Source of the DNA: Prevotella sp.
GTDB lineage: Bacteria; Bacteroidota; Bacteroidia; Bacteroidales; Bacteroidaceae
Direction: 5' to 3'
NCBI GenBank assembly: GCA_017410365.1
Contig: JAFQQY010000035.1
Coordinates: 90,790-154,789, forward strand
Length of the DNA: 64,000 nucleotides
Within the stretch, counting starts at the first letter, position 1. Each line of letters starts with the position of its first letter. Below the pieces are notes generated by a model, which was not told the origin of the DNA, searched no databases, and saw only the letters and a program-made list of their open reading frames with translations. A program made the position numbers and the translations under genes. Below, piece after piece: positions 49,887-59,081 of the stretch.

Positions 49887-52800
49887 ATGACAACTAAAAA
49901 GAGTTTTTGCAGTGGCAACCACATCCTAGTCGGACTAGGAGGTACAGGTGGTAAGATATTGCGCGCTTTTAAGATGCGCATGTTTGAGGAGTTTCCTACA
50001 GCAGAGGAACGCAAGACACTACCTGTGTCTTTACTCTACATCGACTCTACAGACGAGATGATGCCTGTGGGTGGAAGGGCACGCCCTGACTTCAGGGTTA
50101 TGGGTCAAGATGCATCCTTTACAAACAATGAGTTTCTAAACATCAGAGCTGTTGATGTAGAGCATATACTCGACCATATCGGAAACTATCCATCAGTAAA
50201 AGGCATTGTGGAAAACGTTGGGGCGGTAAAATCAGCTATAGGTTCACTGGATAAGGCCGCAGGACAAAAACGACGTGCAGGACGCTTGCTCTTTGCTGCA
50301 AATGCAGTTGGCTACGTGAATAGCCTTAGAGACGCATACGCACGTTGCGAAAGTGTTTCTGGCGACTCAGGCAAACTGAATATACATATCTTTGCGGGAC
50401 TATGCGGTGGAACCGGTTCTGGGTCTATTGTCGACGTAACAGTACAGACACGAAAGGCTTTCCCTGATGCAAAAATAAATGTATTTGCAATGATTCCCGA
50501 AATGAACCTGCCAAAAGCAGACATGGACCAGGGCAGATACTATCAGAATGGATATGCAGCAATGAACGAGCTGAACGCATTGCAGGCAGGCAGATGGAAT
50601 CCTCAAGACGTGACAGGCCAAGGAGAAGCTAAGCTATACAACGACCGAGTGAAAGGTGTCGCTGACGGTCTTTCTATATACAGCAACGTAAACGAAAACG
50701 GTCTTACAATCAACTCTTTGGTTGAGCTACCAAAGGTTGTTAGCGACTATATCTTCGCACGCATCTTCTTCGTAAACGAAGAGGACAATATAAACGGAGA
50801 TCTGATACGTGCATACAACTTTGAAAACATGGACGATTTCGCACTGGAATATGACGAAGCAGCAAACGCAGGCAGTGATGGAAGGATACCAGTGGCGAGA
50901 ACAAAGAAAGTAAATTCGTTTGGTATCAAGCGTGTAATGTACCCAGAACTTCGCGTATTGAAACACATTACTTATACTGTTGGCGAAAGCGTTCTTTATC
51001 AATTCAAATACAATAATTGGAGGGAAAATCAAGGTTTCGTCAACGAAGAGAGAAACAAGGATTATCGCAAAGACTATCTGAACCCAGACAATCTGCAAAA
51101 CTGGATGCTTGATGACCTGCACCTGACCATGGAGGTGAAAGTTCTAGAATCTGATACTGAATATCCTAGATTCAGCGACTACTGGCATGACAAAGCAATA
51201 GCATACGCAGAAGAGGCAAAGAAGGCAGACTGCCCACTTAATGAGCTAGACAACATCATGGGCGAATTCTATTTGAGCCATTTCCGTGAAGAGGGTGTCG
51301 AAGCTTTCTTTAACGGAAAAGCAAAAGCCATTCCAGAAATAGCAAAGGAAATACGCCATAAGATTGAGTCTGAGCTTTTTGATAAGTGGAAGCTAGGCGA
51401 CGTTTCAATAATAGAACTTCAGAAAGTGTCTAAACTTTTGCTTGAGCGTATGGGCGAAATAAGAACCGAACTGGAAGCAAAATCTAAGACAGCAAAGGAA
51501 GATTACGAGGCATACGATCAGGATCGCATGGACAATGTAACGGAATGGAGCCGTCTGGGTATCTTACAACGTATGGTTGGTGCCGGTGCAAGAAGATATG
51601 CAGACCATCAAGGAATACTTACCGACTATTACACAGCAAAGACAATGCTTGTAGCATGGGAGTTTGCAAAGCAGCTAGCGGCCAAAGTTTTTGTTGAGTT
51701 GGGAAAGATGGATGCAGATATTCTATCATTCAGTCAAAAGATTAACGAGGCTATTGAGGAAACCGAACGACTTATTACCGCTCAGCGCAAGGTGAACAAG
51801 GGTCTTGAAGACATGAAGGGAGCAATAATTGAAGTCAGCGAGGACGAGGCTATGACTGAGTTTGAAGTGGAATTGAAGACTGACAAAATAGACATGCCAA
51901 ACATTTCGCGCCAATTACGAGAGTCTATACTGCCACAAGAAGACTTCATCAACTTTGGAAGACTGGCTAACGATATCACAATTGACGACATAAAGGATGC
52001 ATTTGACATTAAGCTGTCTGAGATTGTCAAGGCTAAGCATGACGAAAAAGCAGACAGCGACAACAAGGTGCTAGGCTTGAACATTCTTACACAGTTGCAG
52101 CAGAAACTTAAGACAGACGATGACATCAAGTCATTCGCCCACAACATAGTTGCTCAGAGTGGCGTATTCCTAAAACTGAATAACGACCAAATACAATTGC
52201 ACCTGAGAAACAATGAAGGAAATCTGAGCCCTACAAATCCAGCTAGTATAAACAAGAAAACCATTCTTGTCTCTATTCCTTCTCCTGATGAAAATGAAGG
52301 TCTGAAACGATTTGCAGACAAGCTAGAAGATGCTTTCAAGAACTCATTCAACCAAAGCACAGCACGAACAACAATAACAGTGAACCGCAAGAGTCCACGC
52401 AAGGATGAATTAAGCATTATCACCGTTTCCTACTGCTTCCCAATACGTGCAATCGACTGGATGGGACCTTACAAGCAGCGTTACGAGCAGTTCCTCAACA
52501 CAGGCAACCCAAATACTGACGCAAGCAATGCAATATTGCTACACAGTGAGGGTAACGGAAGCAAGCTACCTTCACTATTTGCTCTAAGCAATGAAGAGAT
52601 AGAGGCTAGACTGGCATCAGAGGCTAATGCGCAAGCAACAGCAAACACAGGCTTGGGCATTAATGCTGGAACACCAGAAATAACAACAGGGCCAGGAATG
52701 CCACCAGTTATCAATACCGCTCCAACCCCACCGCCCGTTAATCCACAAATTAACTTGTTCTTAGCAATAGGAGGGCAACAGTATGGTCCATACAACATGG

Positions 52801-52988
52801 ATATATGCAAGCAATTGGTTCAAAACGGACAGTTGACACCTCAAACTATGGTATGGATGGAAGGTATGGCAACATGGAGTCCAGCTGGACAAGTTACTGC
52901 TCTGCAAACATTGTTTGCACCTCCGGCAATACCAGGAATGCCACCAATGCCACCAATGGGAGGTCCTACCCCACCTCCAATGGGATAA
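49887..52988 (+). CDS. tubulin/FtsZ-superfamily protein (Tubulin_2 type) with GYF_2 domain
   Basis: 1033 residues. The N-terminus has the Rossmann loop ILVGLGGTGGKILRAF (13-28) and the tubulin signature loop GLCGGTGSGSIVD (about 171-183), the counterpart of GGGTGTG in FtsZ, so GTP binding is likely. The remainder up to about 900 is a long, mostly helical region unlike FtsZ, with coiled-coil stretches around 510-660. A Pro/Gly-rich linker (about 925-950) leads to a GYF_2 domain (about 953-1010, GGQQYGPYNMDICKQLVQNG ... MVWMEGMATWSP), a fold that binds proline-rich peptides, and then a Pro/Met tail. Large bacterial tubulin-like proteins of this kind have been proposed to act in membrane remodelling; none is well characterised. 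Cytoplasmic. Part of an eight-gene operon. Confidence 0.8.
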   Translation: MTTKKSFCSGNHILVGLGGTGGKILRAFKMRMFEEFPTAEERKTLPVSLLYIDSTDEMMPVGGRARPDFRVMGQDASFTNNEFLNIRAVDVEHILDHIGNYPSVKGIVENVGAVKSAIGSLDKAAGQKRRAGRLLFAANAVGYVNSLRDAYARCESVSGDSGKLNIHIFAGLCGGTGSGSIVDVTVQTRKAFPDAKINVFAMIPEMNLPKADMDQGRYYQNGYAAMNELNALQAGRWNPQDVTGQGEAKLYNDRVKGVADGLSIYSNVNENGLTINSLVELPKVVSDYIFARIFFVNEEDNINGDLIRAYNFENMDDFALEYDEAANAGSDGRIPVARTKKVNSFGIKRVMYPELRVLKHITYTVGESVLYQFKYNNWRENQGFVNEERNKDYRKDYLNPDNLQNWMLDDLHLTMEVKVLESDTEYPRFSDYWHDKAIAYAEEAKKADCPLNELDNIMGEFYLSHFREEGVEAFFNGKAKAIPEIAKEIRHKIESELFDKWKLGDVSIIELQKVSKLLLERMGEIRTELEAKSKTAKEDYEAYDQDRMDNVTEWSRLGILQRMVGAGARRYADHQGILTDYYTAKTMLVAWEFAKQLAAKVFVELGKMDADILSFSQKINEAIEETERLITAQRKVNKGLEDMKGAIIEVSEDEAMTEFEVELKTDKIDMPNISRQLRESILPQEDFINFGRLANDITIDDIKDAFDIKLSEIVKAKHDEKADSDNKVLGLNILTQLQQKLKTDDDIKSFAHNIVAQSGVFLKLNNDQIQLHLRNNEGNLSPTNPASINKKTILVSIPSPDENEGLKRFADKLEDAFKNSFNQSTARTTITVNRKSPRKDELSIITVSYCFPIRAIDWMGPYKQRYEQFLNTGNPNTDASNAILLHSEGNGSKLPSLFALSNEEIEARLASEANAQATANTGLGINAGTPEITTGPGMPPVINTAPTPPPVNPQINLFLAIGGQQYGPYNMDICKQLVQNGQLTPQTMVWMEGMATWSPAGQVTALQTLFAPPAIPGMPPMPPMGGPTPPPMG

Positions 52989-53061
52989 AACAAAATGTGG
53001 GGACAAAACAAAGCCCCACATCTAGCATATATTTAAATAAAAACATAAAAGATAAAAGAAA

Positions 53062-53685
53062 ATGGCAACATCAAGTAGAGGAGAACGACTTCGTTACAGA
53101 TATGGATTATGCCTTAACGACGGATGTTCAAAATGCAAATCAAAAGAAGTACAACAGATTGCAGCGAGAAAAGAATTTATTTGTTCAGAATGTGGCAAAC
53201 CGCTTCGAGAGTGCCCACCACCAATGACTTTCTGGCAGAAGAACGGGAAATTAATAATTGCAGCTATCATTGTCGCTGTCCTAGCAGCCATAGGTATCGG
53301 CTATGGCATTTGGGGAGGCGACAACGACACCAAAGCAAAGAAGGCAGAACCAACAGTTGTCAATGACACCATAAAGAAAGACACAGTGGCTGTTGACACA
53401 CCAAAGGTGAAAGAACCTGTTAAGGTTGATCCTAAGCCAATAAAAAAGCCATTGAATGGACGCGGTACAGTATATCTCGACTACGGAAAGTACACAGGCG
53501 ACTTGAAGAATGGCAAACCTCATGGCTATGGCAAAATAACCTACACGACAACAACCAAGATTGTAAATTCAAAGGATTTCGTTGCCAATCCTGGCGACAC
53601 CTTTGAGGGCGAGTTCCGTGATGGAAGAATCAGCGGACAAGGTTATTGGACTCATGACGGCAATCAGACTGTTGTAAAACCATGA
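53062..53685 (+). CDS. zinc-ribbon, single-TM, MORN-repeat protein
   Basis: 207 residues. N-terminal zinc ribbon with Cys17, Cys22, Cys25, Cys41, Cys44 and Cys51 (CSKC and CSEC pairs). A transmembrane helix follows (about 62-84, LIIAAIIVAVLAAIGIGYGIW), then a Lys/Pro/Thr-rich periplasmic linker (90-130). The C-terminal MORN-like part (about 130-205) carries GRGTVYLDYGKYTGDLKNGKPHGYG, TFEGEFRDGRISGQGYW. The layout places the zinc ribbon in the cytoplasm and the MORN repeats outside, so it could connect the tubulin-like protein to the exported partners. Its stop overlaps the next start by 4 bp (ATGA). Confidence 0.75.
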   Translation: MATSSRGERLRYRYGLCLNDGCSKCKSKEVQQIAARKEFICSECGKPLRECPPPMTFWQKNGKLIIAAIIVAVLAAIGIGYGIWGGDNDTKAKKAEPTVVNDTIKKDTVAVDTPKVKEPVKVDPKPIKKPLNGRGTVYLDYGKYTGDLKNGKPHGYGKITYTTTTKIVNSKDFVANPGDTFEGEFRDGRISGQGYWTHDGNQTVVKP

Positions 53686-54791
53686 TAAGAAAGCATGCTA
53701 TAATAATGATGGCTGTGGCATTAGCAGCAATTGCTAATGCCCAGCCATCGTTTTACACAAAATTGCATGCAAAAATTGCTGAGGCAGCAAAACTAACGAT
53801 ACCGGACACACTAAATGCCAATATCAACAACGATAGTACTTGGGCATACAACGGACGAACCATAAGAATACGCACTAATGTATACGGAGAAGTATCGCAT
53901 ATAGGGTACAAACTATTTGACAATGGGATAATTGATGCATATAAATCTAACGACATATTAAATTTCATTGAACGCTACGCTCTTGAACTGGATTTAAAAA
54001 TTGACGAAAGAAGCGCTGCAGAGAGAATGAGTGTGGACAAAGTGGTATGCGGTTGTGGAAACATAAACATGCTTCGCAACGTCAGAACCAACACGCCATT
54101 CTCGCTGGAAGAAAAACAAAGAAGAATGTTTAGAGCGAAATGGGATTTTAATGGCAAAGAATTGTGCATTACTATACCTGCAGACTGCCAACTGATTAAA
54201 GGAGCAAATGCCATAGAGCTGGAAGAACTATTTGAAAAAGGTATAAAGCGTATTGTTCCCATATCTGGCGATGAATTAATTGATGATTGGTCTATGTTCA
54301 ATGTTTCGAAAGCAGGGGATTTTCTAGTAGCCAACAGCGACAGGTACCTGAGCGAAATGATAAGAAGCGATATTTATCTAATTGAGAAGAATGGGAAAAG
54401 AAAACTTGTCGCCGATGAAAAGAACCCATTACAAAGTCTGAGAAACATTATGCTTACGGGGCATTTCTGGAAAGACATACCAATGTGCATGACGCTAAAT
54501 CAATATGGCTATAAATCAAAGGACATAAACGTTACGTTACAACAATTTATTGCCTATTGCCAACAAGAAGGATGCAAATTATATTTTGGTGTAAAAACAA
54601 GAGACAGCAATAGCATCAAGGGCACACTGTTCGCACTTAATACAGCAAATGCATACAATCATGTGCTGAGTGTCGACTTTCCACTTAGTTTGTTAAAAGA
54701 CGGCACTGGCACAATAAAAAGCGTAGCGTATGTATATATTCCTCTCCACAATATTACTGAGAAATTTTTTACTGAAGGTCTAACTAAATAA
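53682..54791 (+). CDS. exported protein of the tubulin-like operon, unknown function
   Basis: 369 residues; signal peptide MIRKHAIIMMAVALAAIANA. The mature protein is mixed alpha/beta without a family I recognise. Notable are a Cys-Gly-Cys-Gly (VVCGCGNINML) near residue 120 and repeated short amphipathic helices (ERYALELDLKID). Overlap by 4 bp with the MORN gene indicates translational coupling and a shared function. It is not a lipoprotein by its leader; periplasmic or outer-membrane-associated location expected. Confidence 0.6.
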   Translation: MIRKHAIIMMAVALAAIANAQPSFYTKLHAKIAEAAKLTIPDTLNANINNDSTWAYNGRTIRIRTNVYGEVSHIGYKLFDNGIIDAYKSNDILNFIERYALELDLKIDERSAAERMSVDKVVCGCGNINMLRNVRTNTPFSLEEKQRRMFRAKWDFNGKELCITIPADCQLIKGANAIELEELFEKGIKRIVPISGDELIDDWSMFNVSKAGDFLVANSDRYLSEMIRSDIYLIEKNGKRKLVADEKNPLQSLRNIMLTGHFWKDIPMCMTLNQYGYKSKDINVTLQQFIAYCQQEGCKLYFGVKTRDSNSIKGTLFALNTANAYNHVLSVDFPLSLLKDGTGTIKSVAYVYIPLHNITEKFFTEGLTK

Positions 54792-54800
54792 AATTTATTT

Positions 54801-55487
54801 ATGAATAAAAAGTTATTATTATTGCCTCTTCTATTGTTCTTGGTGGCCATTGGGACATCAGCACAAAATAACAAAGAAATTAAGAAACAGATTAATAACG
54901 TAAAGAAAAGCAATTTGTACCTATACGGAGAGTCTACAGCAACGACATTGGAAGAAGCCAAGAGCCAAGCAGAAGATATACTCTATGAGAGGATAAACGA
55001 ATGGGTGGCAAATAAAAAAAGAATGCAAAATAGCAGAAACATCGTTGTAAACAACAGAAAAGAGATTCTATCTGAAGTATCAATGCCACGCGGAAACATG
55101 CAGCGCTCATTTATCTATGTAAAAAAGAGCGACATAATAGCTACAGACAATACCGAAATAATAAAGAACACGACAACGCTGATGCCAAAAGCTGCAAAGG
55201 TAGAAAATGTTCAGCCAGAAGCTGTCGTAACATTATGCACATGTACAGAATACAGTGATCTGGCAACCAAAATCAAGCACCTCAAAGCAACAGGCAAGAT
55301 AGAGAGTTATGCAAGATATGCATCACTCGACAATCCGGAAGAATACTATCTCGCTATATACAACACTGCAGGTAAGGTTGTTGCAATACTTAGCCCTGGT
55401 AATTCGCGTAAGAACGTAAAAACCAACCAAATAGATAACATCACAAACTATAGTGGTTGTGGGGCAATTGGATTTAAAGTTAAATAA
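54801..55487 (+). CDS. exported LPP20-like protein of the tubulin-like operon
   Basis: 228 residues, signal peptide to GTSAQ. A central region reads YGESTATTLEEAKSQAEDILYERINEWV, the pattern of LPP20/FlgT-N-like domains (a G-E-G/S-x-T-x-x-E-A-x-x-x-A helix). The remainder is beta-rich with a Cys-x-Cys (LCTCTEY). Such domains occur in outer-membrane-associated assembly factors. Similarity is by eye only. Gap to the previous gene 9 bp. Confidence 0.55.
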   Translation: MNKKLLLLPLLLFLVAIGTSAQNNKEIKKQINNVKKSNLYLYGESTATTLEEAKSQAEDILYERINEWVANKKRMQNSRNIVVNNRKEILSEVSMPRGNMQRSFIYVKKSDIIATDNTEIIKNTTTLMPKAAKVENVQPEAVVTLCTCTEYSDLATKIKHLKATGKIESYARYASLDNPEEYYLAIYNTAGKVVAILSPGNSRKNVKTNQIDNITNYSGCGAIGFKVK

Positions 55488-55504
55488 TATTTCACATAAA
55501 GTTT

Positions 55505-56521
55505 ATGAAAAATAAAATATTTTTTCTTGTTTTAGCTCTGTTATGCATAACTAGTTCTATAAAGGCAGAGTATGCACCTGTAACTGTAACACTAACTACA
55601 GATGAAGGTGTTAACAGACCAATGGCAATATCTAATGCAGAAAGAAATCTTGGCATTGTGCTTACTGAGATAAACAGAGCTCAGGAAGCAAAAACAATAC
55701 TGACTACAAAACATCTGCCTATGGATGACTTCTCACTGAAGTCATTGATACGCCTATGGGCGGTAACCCCATTTTATTGCGATGACGAGGAAATAGTAGA
55801 ACGCTGTTGGATTTTCAAAGATGGTTCAATGATGGTAAGTCATATACCACTGATTATCACCCCAGAAGGCGAAGACTTCGGTATGGGTACATACCAAGAA
55901 GCTGTTGTCGAATTTGACAGAAATGGTAAAATAACAGACTTCCGTCTGGCCCTTGATGCTCATACTGCAGAGAGTATGGAAAGATGCGGTTCTGTGGTTG
56001 AAAAGGAAAAGCAAATGATTATATTGCAATATATAGAGCGATTCCGCACTGCATACAACCAGAAAGACATTCAAACTATTGAGCAGATGTTCAGTGATGA
56101 TGCTCTGATTATAACTGGCAAGGTGGTAATGAGCAAGAGAAACGATATCGGCAGAAGCCATGCAAAAGTGGAATACACAAAGCAGAATAAGCAACAATAT
56201 ATAAGAAACCTTAAACGTGCTTTCCTCGTTAACAAATGGATTGACATCAAGTTCAGTCAGATTGGTGACAATGGCGAAAGTGGCGGTTGCGCAGGCATTA
56301 CACGTTCAAAGGTTGACCCTACAAAATATGGTGTCAGACTGCATCAAAGCTGGAAATCAAGCAATTATAGCGACGAAGGGTATCTATTCCTTCTTTGGGA
56401 GTTCCCTGAGAATGGCGGAGAGCCGATAATCCATGTTAGGACATGGCAACCTGAATGGGCTGGTGGCGAACGCCTACAACCAGACGATGATATATCTACA
56501 TTGGGCGGTTTTGACCTATAA
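55505..56521 (+). CDS. exported protein with NTF2/SnoaL-like segment, tubulin-like operon
   Basis: 338 residues, signal peptide to IKAEY. The N-terminal third again contains the helix NAERNLGIVLTEINRAQEAKT. The middle (about 170-290) has the look of an NTF2/SnoaL-like cone fold (IERFRTAYNQKDIQTIEQMF then ALIITGKVVM), usually a ligand-binding or non-enzymatic scaffold. The C-terminus has HVRTWQPEW and an acidic end. Function unknown; spacing of 17 bp to its upstream neighbour places it firmly in the operon. Confidence 0.55.
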   Translation: MKNKIFFLVLALLCITSSIKAEYAPVTVTLTTDEGVNRPMAISNAERNLGIVLTEINRAQEAKTILTTKHLPMDDFSLKSLIRLWAVTPFYCDDEEIVERCWIFKDGSMMVSHIPLIITPEGEDFGMGTYQEAVVEFDRNGKITDFRLALDAHTAESMERCGSVVEKEKQMIILQYIERFRTAYNQKDIQTIEQMFSDDALIITGKVVMSKRNDIGRSHAKVEYTKQNKQQYIRNLKRAFLVNKWIDIKFSQIGDNGESGGCAGITRSKVDPTKYGVRLHQSWKSSNYSDEGYLFLLWEFPENGGEPIIHVRTWQPEWAGGERLQPDDDISTLGGFDL

Positions 56522-56552
56522 AAAACATAGTGAAAATATATAAGTATACATC

Positions 56553-58178
56553 ATGAAACGTATTCTATATCTACTATTGGCTTTAATTACATGCACTACA
56601 GCCATTGCACAAACAGATTTTATTTCTGACAGCAGATATGAAGATGCCGACCGCTTGGGTAACCTTGAGGGAAATGCAGGTATCTTAATCCTGTCCGAGC
56701 ACAATGATATTGTTGTGACAATAACAAATGTGCCTAACGGGCAGAAACAACCAGAGATAACACCAAAAGGCAAGGGTAGTTTCGGTTTTTATGAATATGA
56801 GATTGTTATAGACAAGACACAGATTCCTGAACCAAAGGTTGAGGTACACCGCCGTGGAGATGTGAGAAGAACCAGTTTTGTTGCTAAGGTTAAAGAAAAT
56901 CTTTTTACGGCATATTTAATAGAAGAAGTAGCAAAAAAAATCGGGCAAGAAAGCCTGCAGTCTGCATCCGATAGTTATTTAAATGAGAAATACGCAGCAA
57001 TTGAGCTCACATCTTCCGTGCCAGGTTTGAATGTAAAAGTATCCCCAATGCTTCAAGCCGAAGTAAAAAGTGAACAGCAGAAAACAGACAACAATATCAC
57101 TATTTTTACTATAGTTATACCTATTACCGTATTCAACGAAATAGAAACCAGATATAATACGGCTATAGCTGGGCTCAAGGAGGCAGAGGATGCTCTAGAA
57201 AAAGCAGAAGACGAAAACGAAAAAGGAAAGTTGAAAGACGAAAAACTTTTGGAATACATGGATAATGTAGAAAAATGCGAGAAAATCGTCGAACAAGTAA
57301 TAAAGGATCGCTCTGAATTAAGTTCTATAATTCTCTACGCTGAAGGTACCAACAAGCTTATAATAGACATTGGCGAAAGACTCACCCCTAGACAAAAGTT
57401 ATGCTACGGCATTATGCCTCTTGAAAAACCTGTACATGTTTCTGAGTGCAGCGGATTCCTCAACGAGGGTGGTAGATTGTACGGTCTGCGCAAATACAAA
57501 GAGGCCAAACAAGCTTTCACTCAAGCCCTTACTGCAAAAGATACCCCTAAAGACATGGTTACGTCTATTAAAAGCAACATTGCCCAATGTGACACATGTA
57601 TACAATATGAGAAATTGGCAATGATTTCACTTACAAAAATGAAGGAAGCCCAAAATAGTGGGAACTTGAATCAAGAGGAGGTTGTGAAATATTCTTCAGT
57701 TGCACTTGAATTTATTGAAGTACTGAATAAATATAACCCATGTGAGTTCTACAGCAAAAGGGTTGACCAGCTGAACTCTATGATAAAAGACCTGCCGTTG
57801 GCATTAAGGTTCAATATTGTCAGATGGTTAAAGAGTGCTTCAGGCTTTAGCGAAGGCGGTCCCTTCCCCAATGTCAAAATATGGGCATATTATGGCTCAA
57901 GCATACCATCTAAAGATTCATACAAAAATGAAAATCGATTCAAGAAACTAACATCATCATACAATTTTGAGTGGATAGGCACTACAGGGCAAGATGGAAG
58001 CCATGAAGTTACACTTAAGAGAAGCAATCTGCCTACAGGGTTTATGTTCCATGCAGCAAAGACAAAGACAATGGAATGCAGCATCTCTTATTTCGATGCA
58101 GACGACATAATTAAAAAAGCCGAAGGCACATACAACAAACGGCAGTTTAGAATCAGATTAGCAGTAATTGAAAAATAA
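56553..58178 (+). CDS. exported coiled-coil/TPR protein of the tubulin-like operon
   Basis: 541 residues, signal peptide to AIAQ. Beta-rich N-terminal region (about 25-130), a strongly charged coiled coil (about 200-260, EAEDALEKAEDENEKGKLKD), then TPR-like helices (about 300-400, GGRLYGLRKYKEAKQAFTQA), and a beta-sandwich end (about 430-541, GPFPNVKIWAYYGSS). It resembles periplasmic adaptor or receptor proteins that assemble complexes. No family recognised. Confidence 0.6.
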   Translation: MKRILYLLLALITCTTAIAQTDFISDSRYEDADRLGNLEGNAGILILSEHNDIVVTITNVPNGQKQPEITPKGKGSFGFYEYEIVIDKTQIPEPKVEVHRRGDVRRTSFVAKVKENLFTAYLIEEVAKKIGQESLQSASDSYLNEKYAAIELTSSVPGLNVKVSPMLQAEVKSEQQKTDNNITIFTIVIPITVFNEIETRYNTAIAGLKEAEDALEKAEDENEKGKLKDEKLLEYMDNVEKCEKIVEQVIKDRSELSSIILYAEGTNKLIIDIGERLTPRQKLCYGIMPLEKPVHVSECSGFLNEGGRLYGLRKYKEAKQAFTQALTAKDTPKDMVTSIKSNIAQCDTCIQYEKLAMISLTKMKEAQNSGNLNQEEVVKYSSVALEFIEVLNKYNPCEFYSKRVDQLNSMIKDLPLALRFNIVRWLKSASGFSEGGPFPNVKIWAYYGSSIPSKDSYKNENRFKKLTSSYNFEWIGTTGQDGSHEVTLKRSNLPTGFMFHAAKTKTMECSISYFDADDIIKKAEGTYNKRQFRIRLAVIEK

Positions 58179-58202
58179 TATTAACTAATAAATAAAACTA
58201 TT

Positions 58203-58955
58203 ATGAAAAAAAACACATTAGTTAAATTGCTCATAGCAATTTCACTGCTTACTTTCAGTAGCAACGCAGAAGCACAAGGTTTTTTAAAAAAGTTATCAAA
58301 AGCCGTTGATAAGGGTTTAAACGCAGTTGACAAAGGTCTAGACGCAGCAGACAAAGGTTTGGATGCCGCTGACAAGGCATTAAATGCCACAAGCACCACA
58401 CCTAGCGACAGTACAAAAAAAATAAAATGGGAAGCCATACCTATTTACAAACCACAAAAAATATCTATTGTTGACGCAAACGGGCAACCAGTGTTAAATG
58501 AAGACGGCACTCAGAAATTCAGAATGGTACTGGTTGACCAGTTCGGAAAGGAACGAAGTCAGACAGCCGTAAAGGAGCAGAACAAAAAACTTTGGTCTGC
58601 TGTAGGTGCTATTGCAGGCAAAGTGGGTATTGGAGCTATTGCAGGCGGTGCGCTTAAGGGTGACCTTAAAGGTGCCGCAGTAGGAGCAGCTACAGGTGCT
58701 TTGGCAAGTGCCGACGACATAAAGATGGCAGTTGCCATGAAGAAAACACTGAAACAGCAGAAGAAACTGCTGGAGCAGATGGGTAAAGACTTTAACGAAG
58801 AAGGTGAGCCAAAAGATGCCAAAGTTGACACTTCAAGTTATAAAGATTACGGACTGACAGAAGACAACACCGTCTCAAAAACAGCAGAGGAATTGAAAAC
58901 TCTTATTGACAGCCCAGAATACAACACTACAGACGATAGTGCTTGGGAGTTTTAA
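58203..58955 (+). CDS. exported heptad-repeat/glycine-zipper protein, last gene of the operon
   Basis: 250 residues, signal peptide to AEAQ. Four nearly identical heptads (AVDKGLN, AVDKGLD, AADKGLD, AADKALN; 21-bp repeats at 58302-58385) form an amphipathic helix. A Gly/Ala-rich stretch near 145-172 (GIGAIAGGALKGDLKGAAVG) looks like a glycine zipper that could insert in or oligomerise on a membrane, followed by a charged helix (KKTLKQQKKLLEQMGKDF). The family is unknown. A hairpin-T6 terminator follows directly. Confidence 0.6.
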   Translation: MKKNTLVKLLIAISLLTFSSNAEAQGFLKKLSKAVDKGLNAVDKGLDAADKGLDAADKALNATSTTPSDSTKKIKWEAIPIYKPQKISIVDANGQPVLNEDGTQKFRMVLVDQFGKERSQTAVKEQNKKLWSAVGAIAGKVGIGAIAGGALKGDLKGAAVGAATGALASADDIKMAVAMKKTLKQQKKLLEQMGKDFNEEGEPKDAKVDTSSYKDYGLTEDNTVSKTAEELKTLIDSPEYNTTDDSAWEF

Positions 58956-58978
58956 TTAAATCAACATTTACCATAGTC

Positions 58979-59014
58979 GGCGGATAACTGAACAACAGCT
59001 AATCCGCCTTTTTT
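58979..59014 (+). terminator. terminator of the tubulin-like operon
   Basis: Stem GGCGGATAACTG / CAGCTAATCCGCC (small internal mismatch) followed by TTTTTT, 24 bp after the last stop codon. Classical intrinsic terminator. Confidence 0.85.
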
Positions 59015-59018
59015 CATA

Positions 59019-59060
59019 TTGAGACCGGAACTTATTCAATAGATATGATTCCGGCCTCAA
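59019..59060 (-). terminator. terminator of the RNase R gene
   Basis: Arms TTGAGACCGGAA and TTCCGGCCTCAA with one mismatch, loop of 18 nt, 22 bp after the rnr stop. In the minus direction the following sequence is not T-rich at once, so efficiency is uncertain. Confidence 0.55.
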
Positions 59061-59081
59061 TCTTTATGCAAAAAAAGGGAA

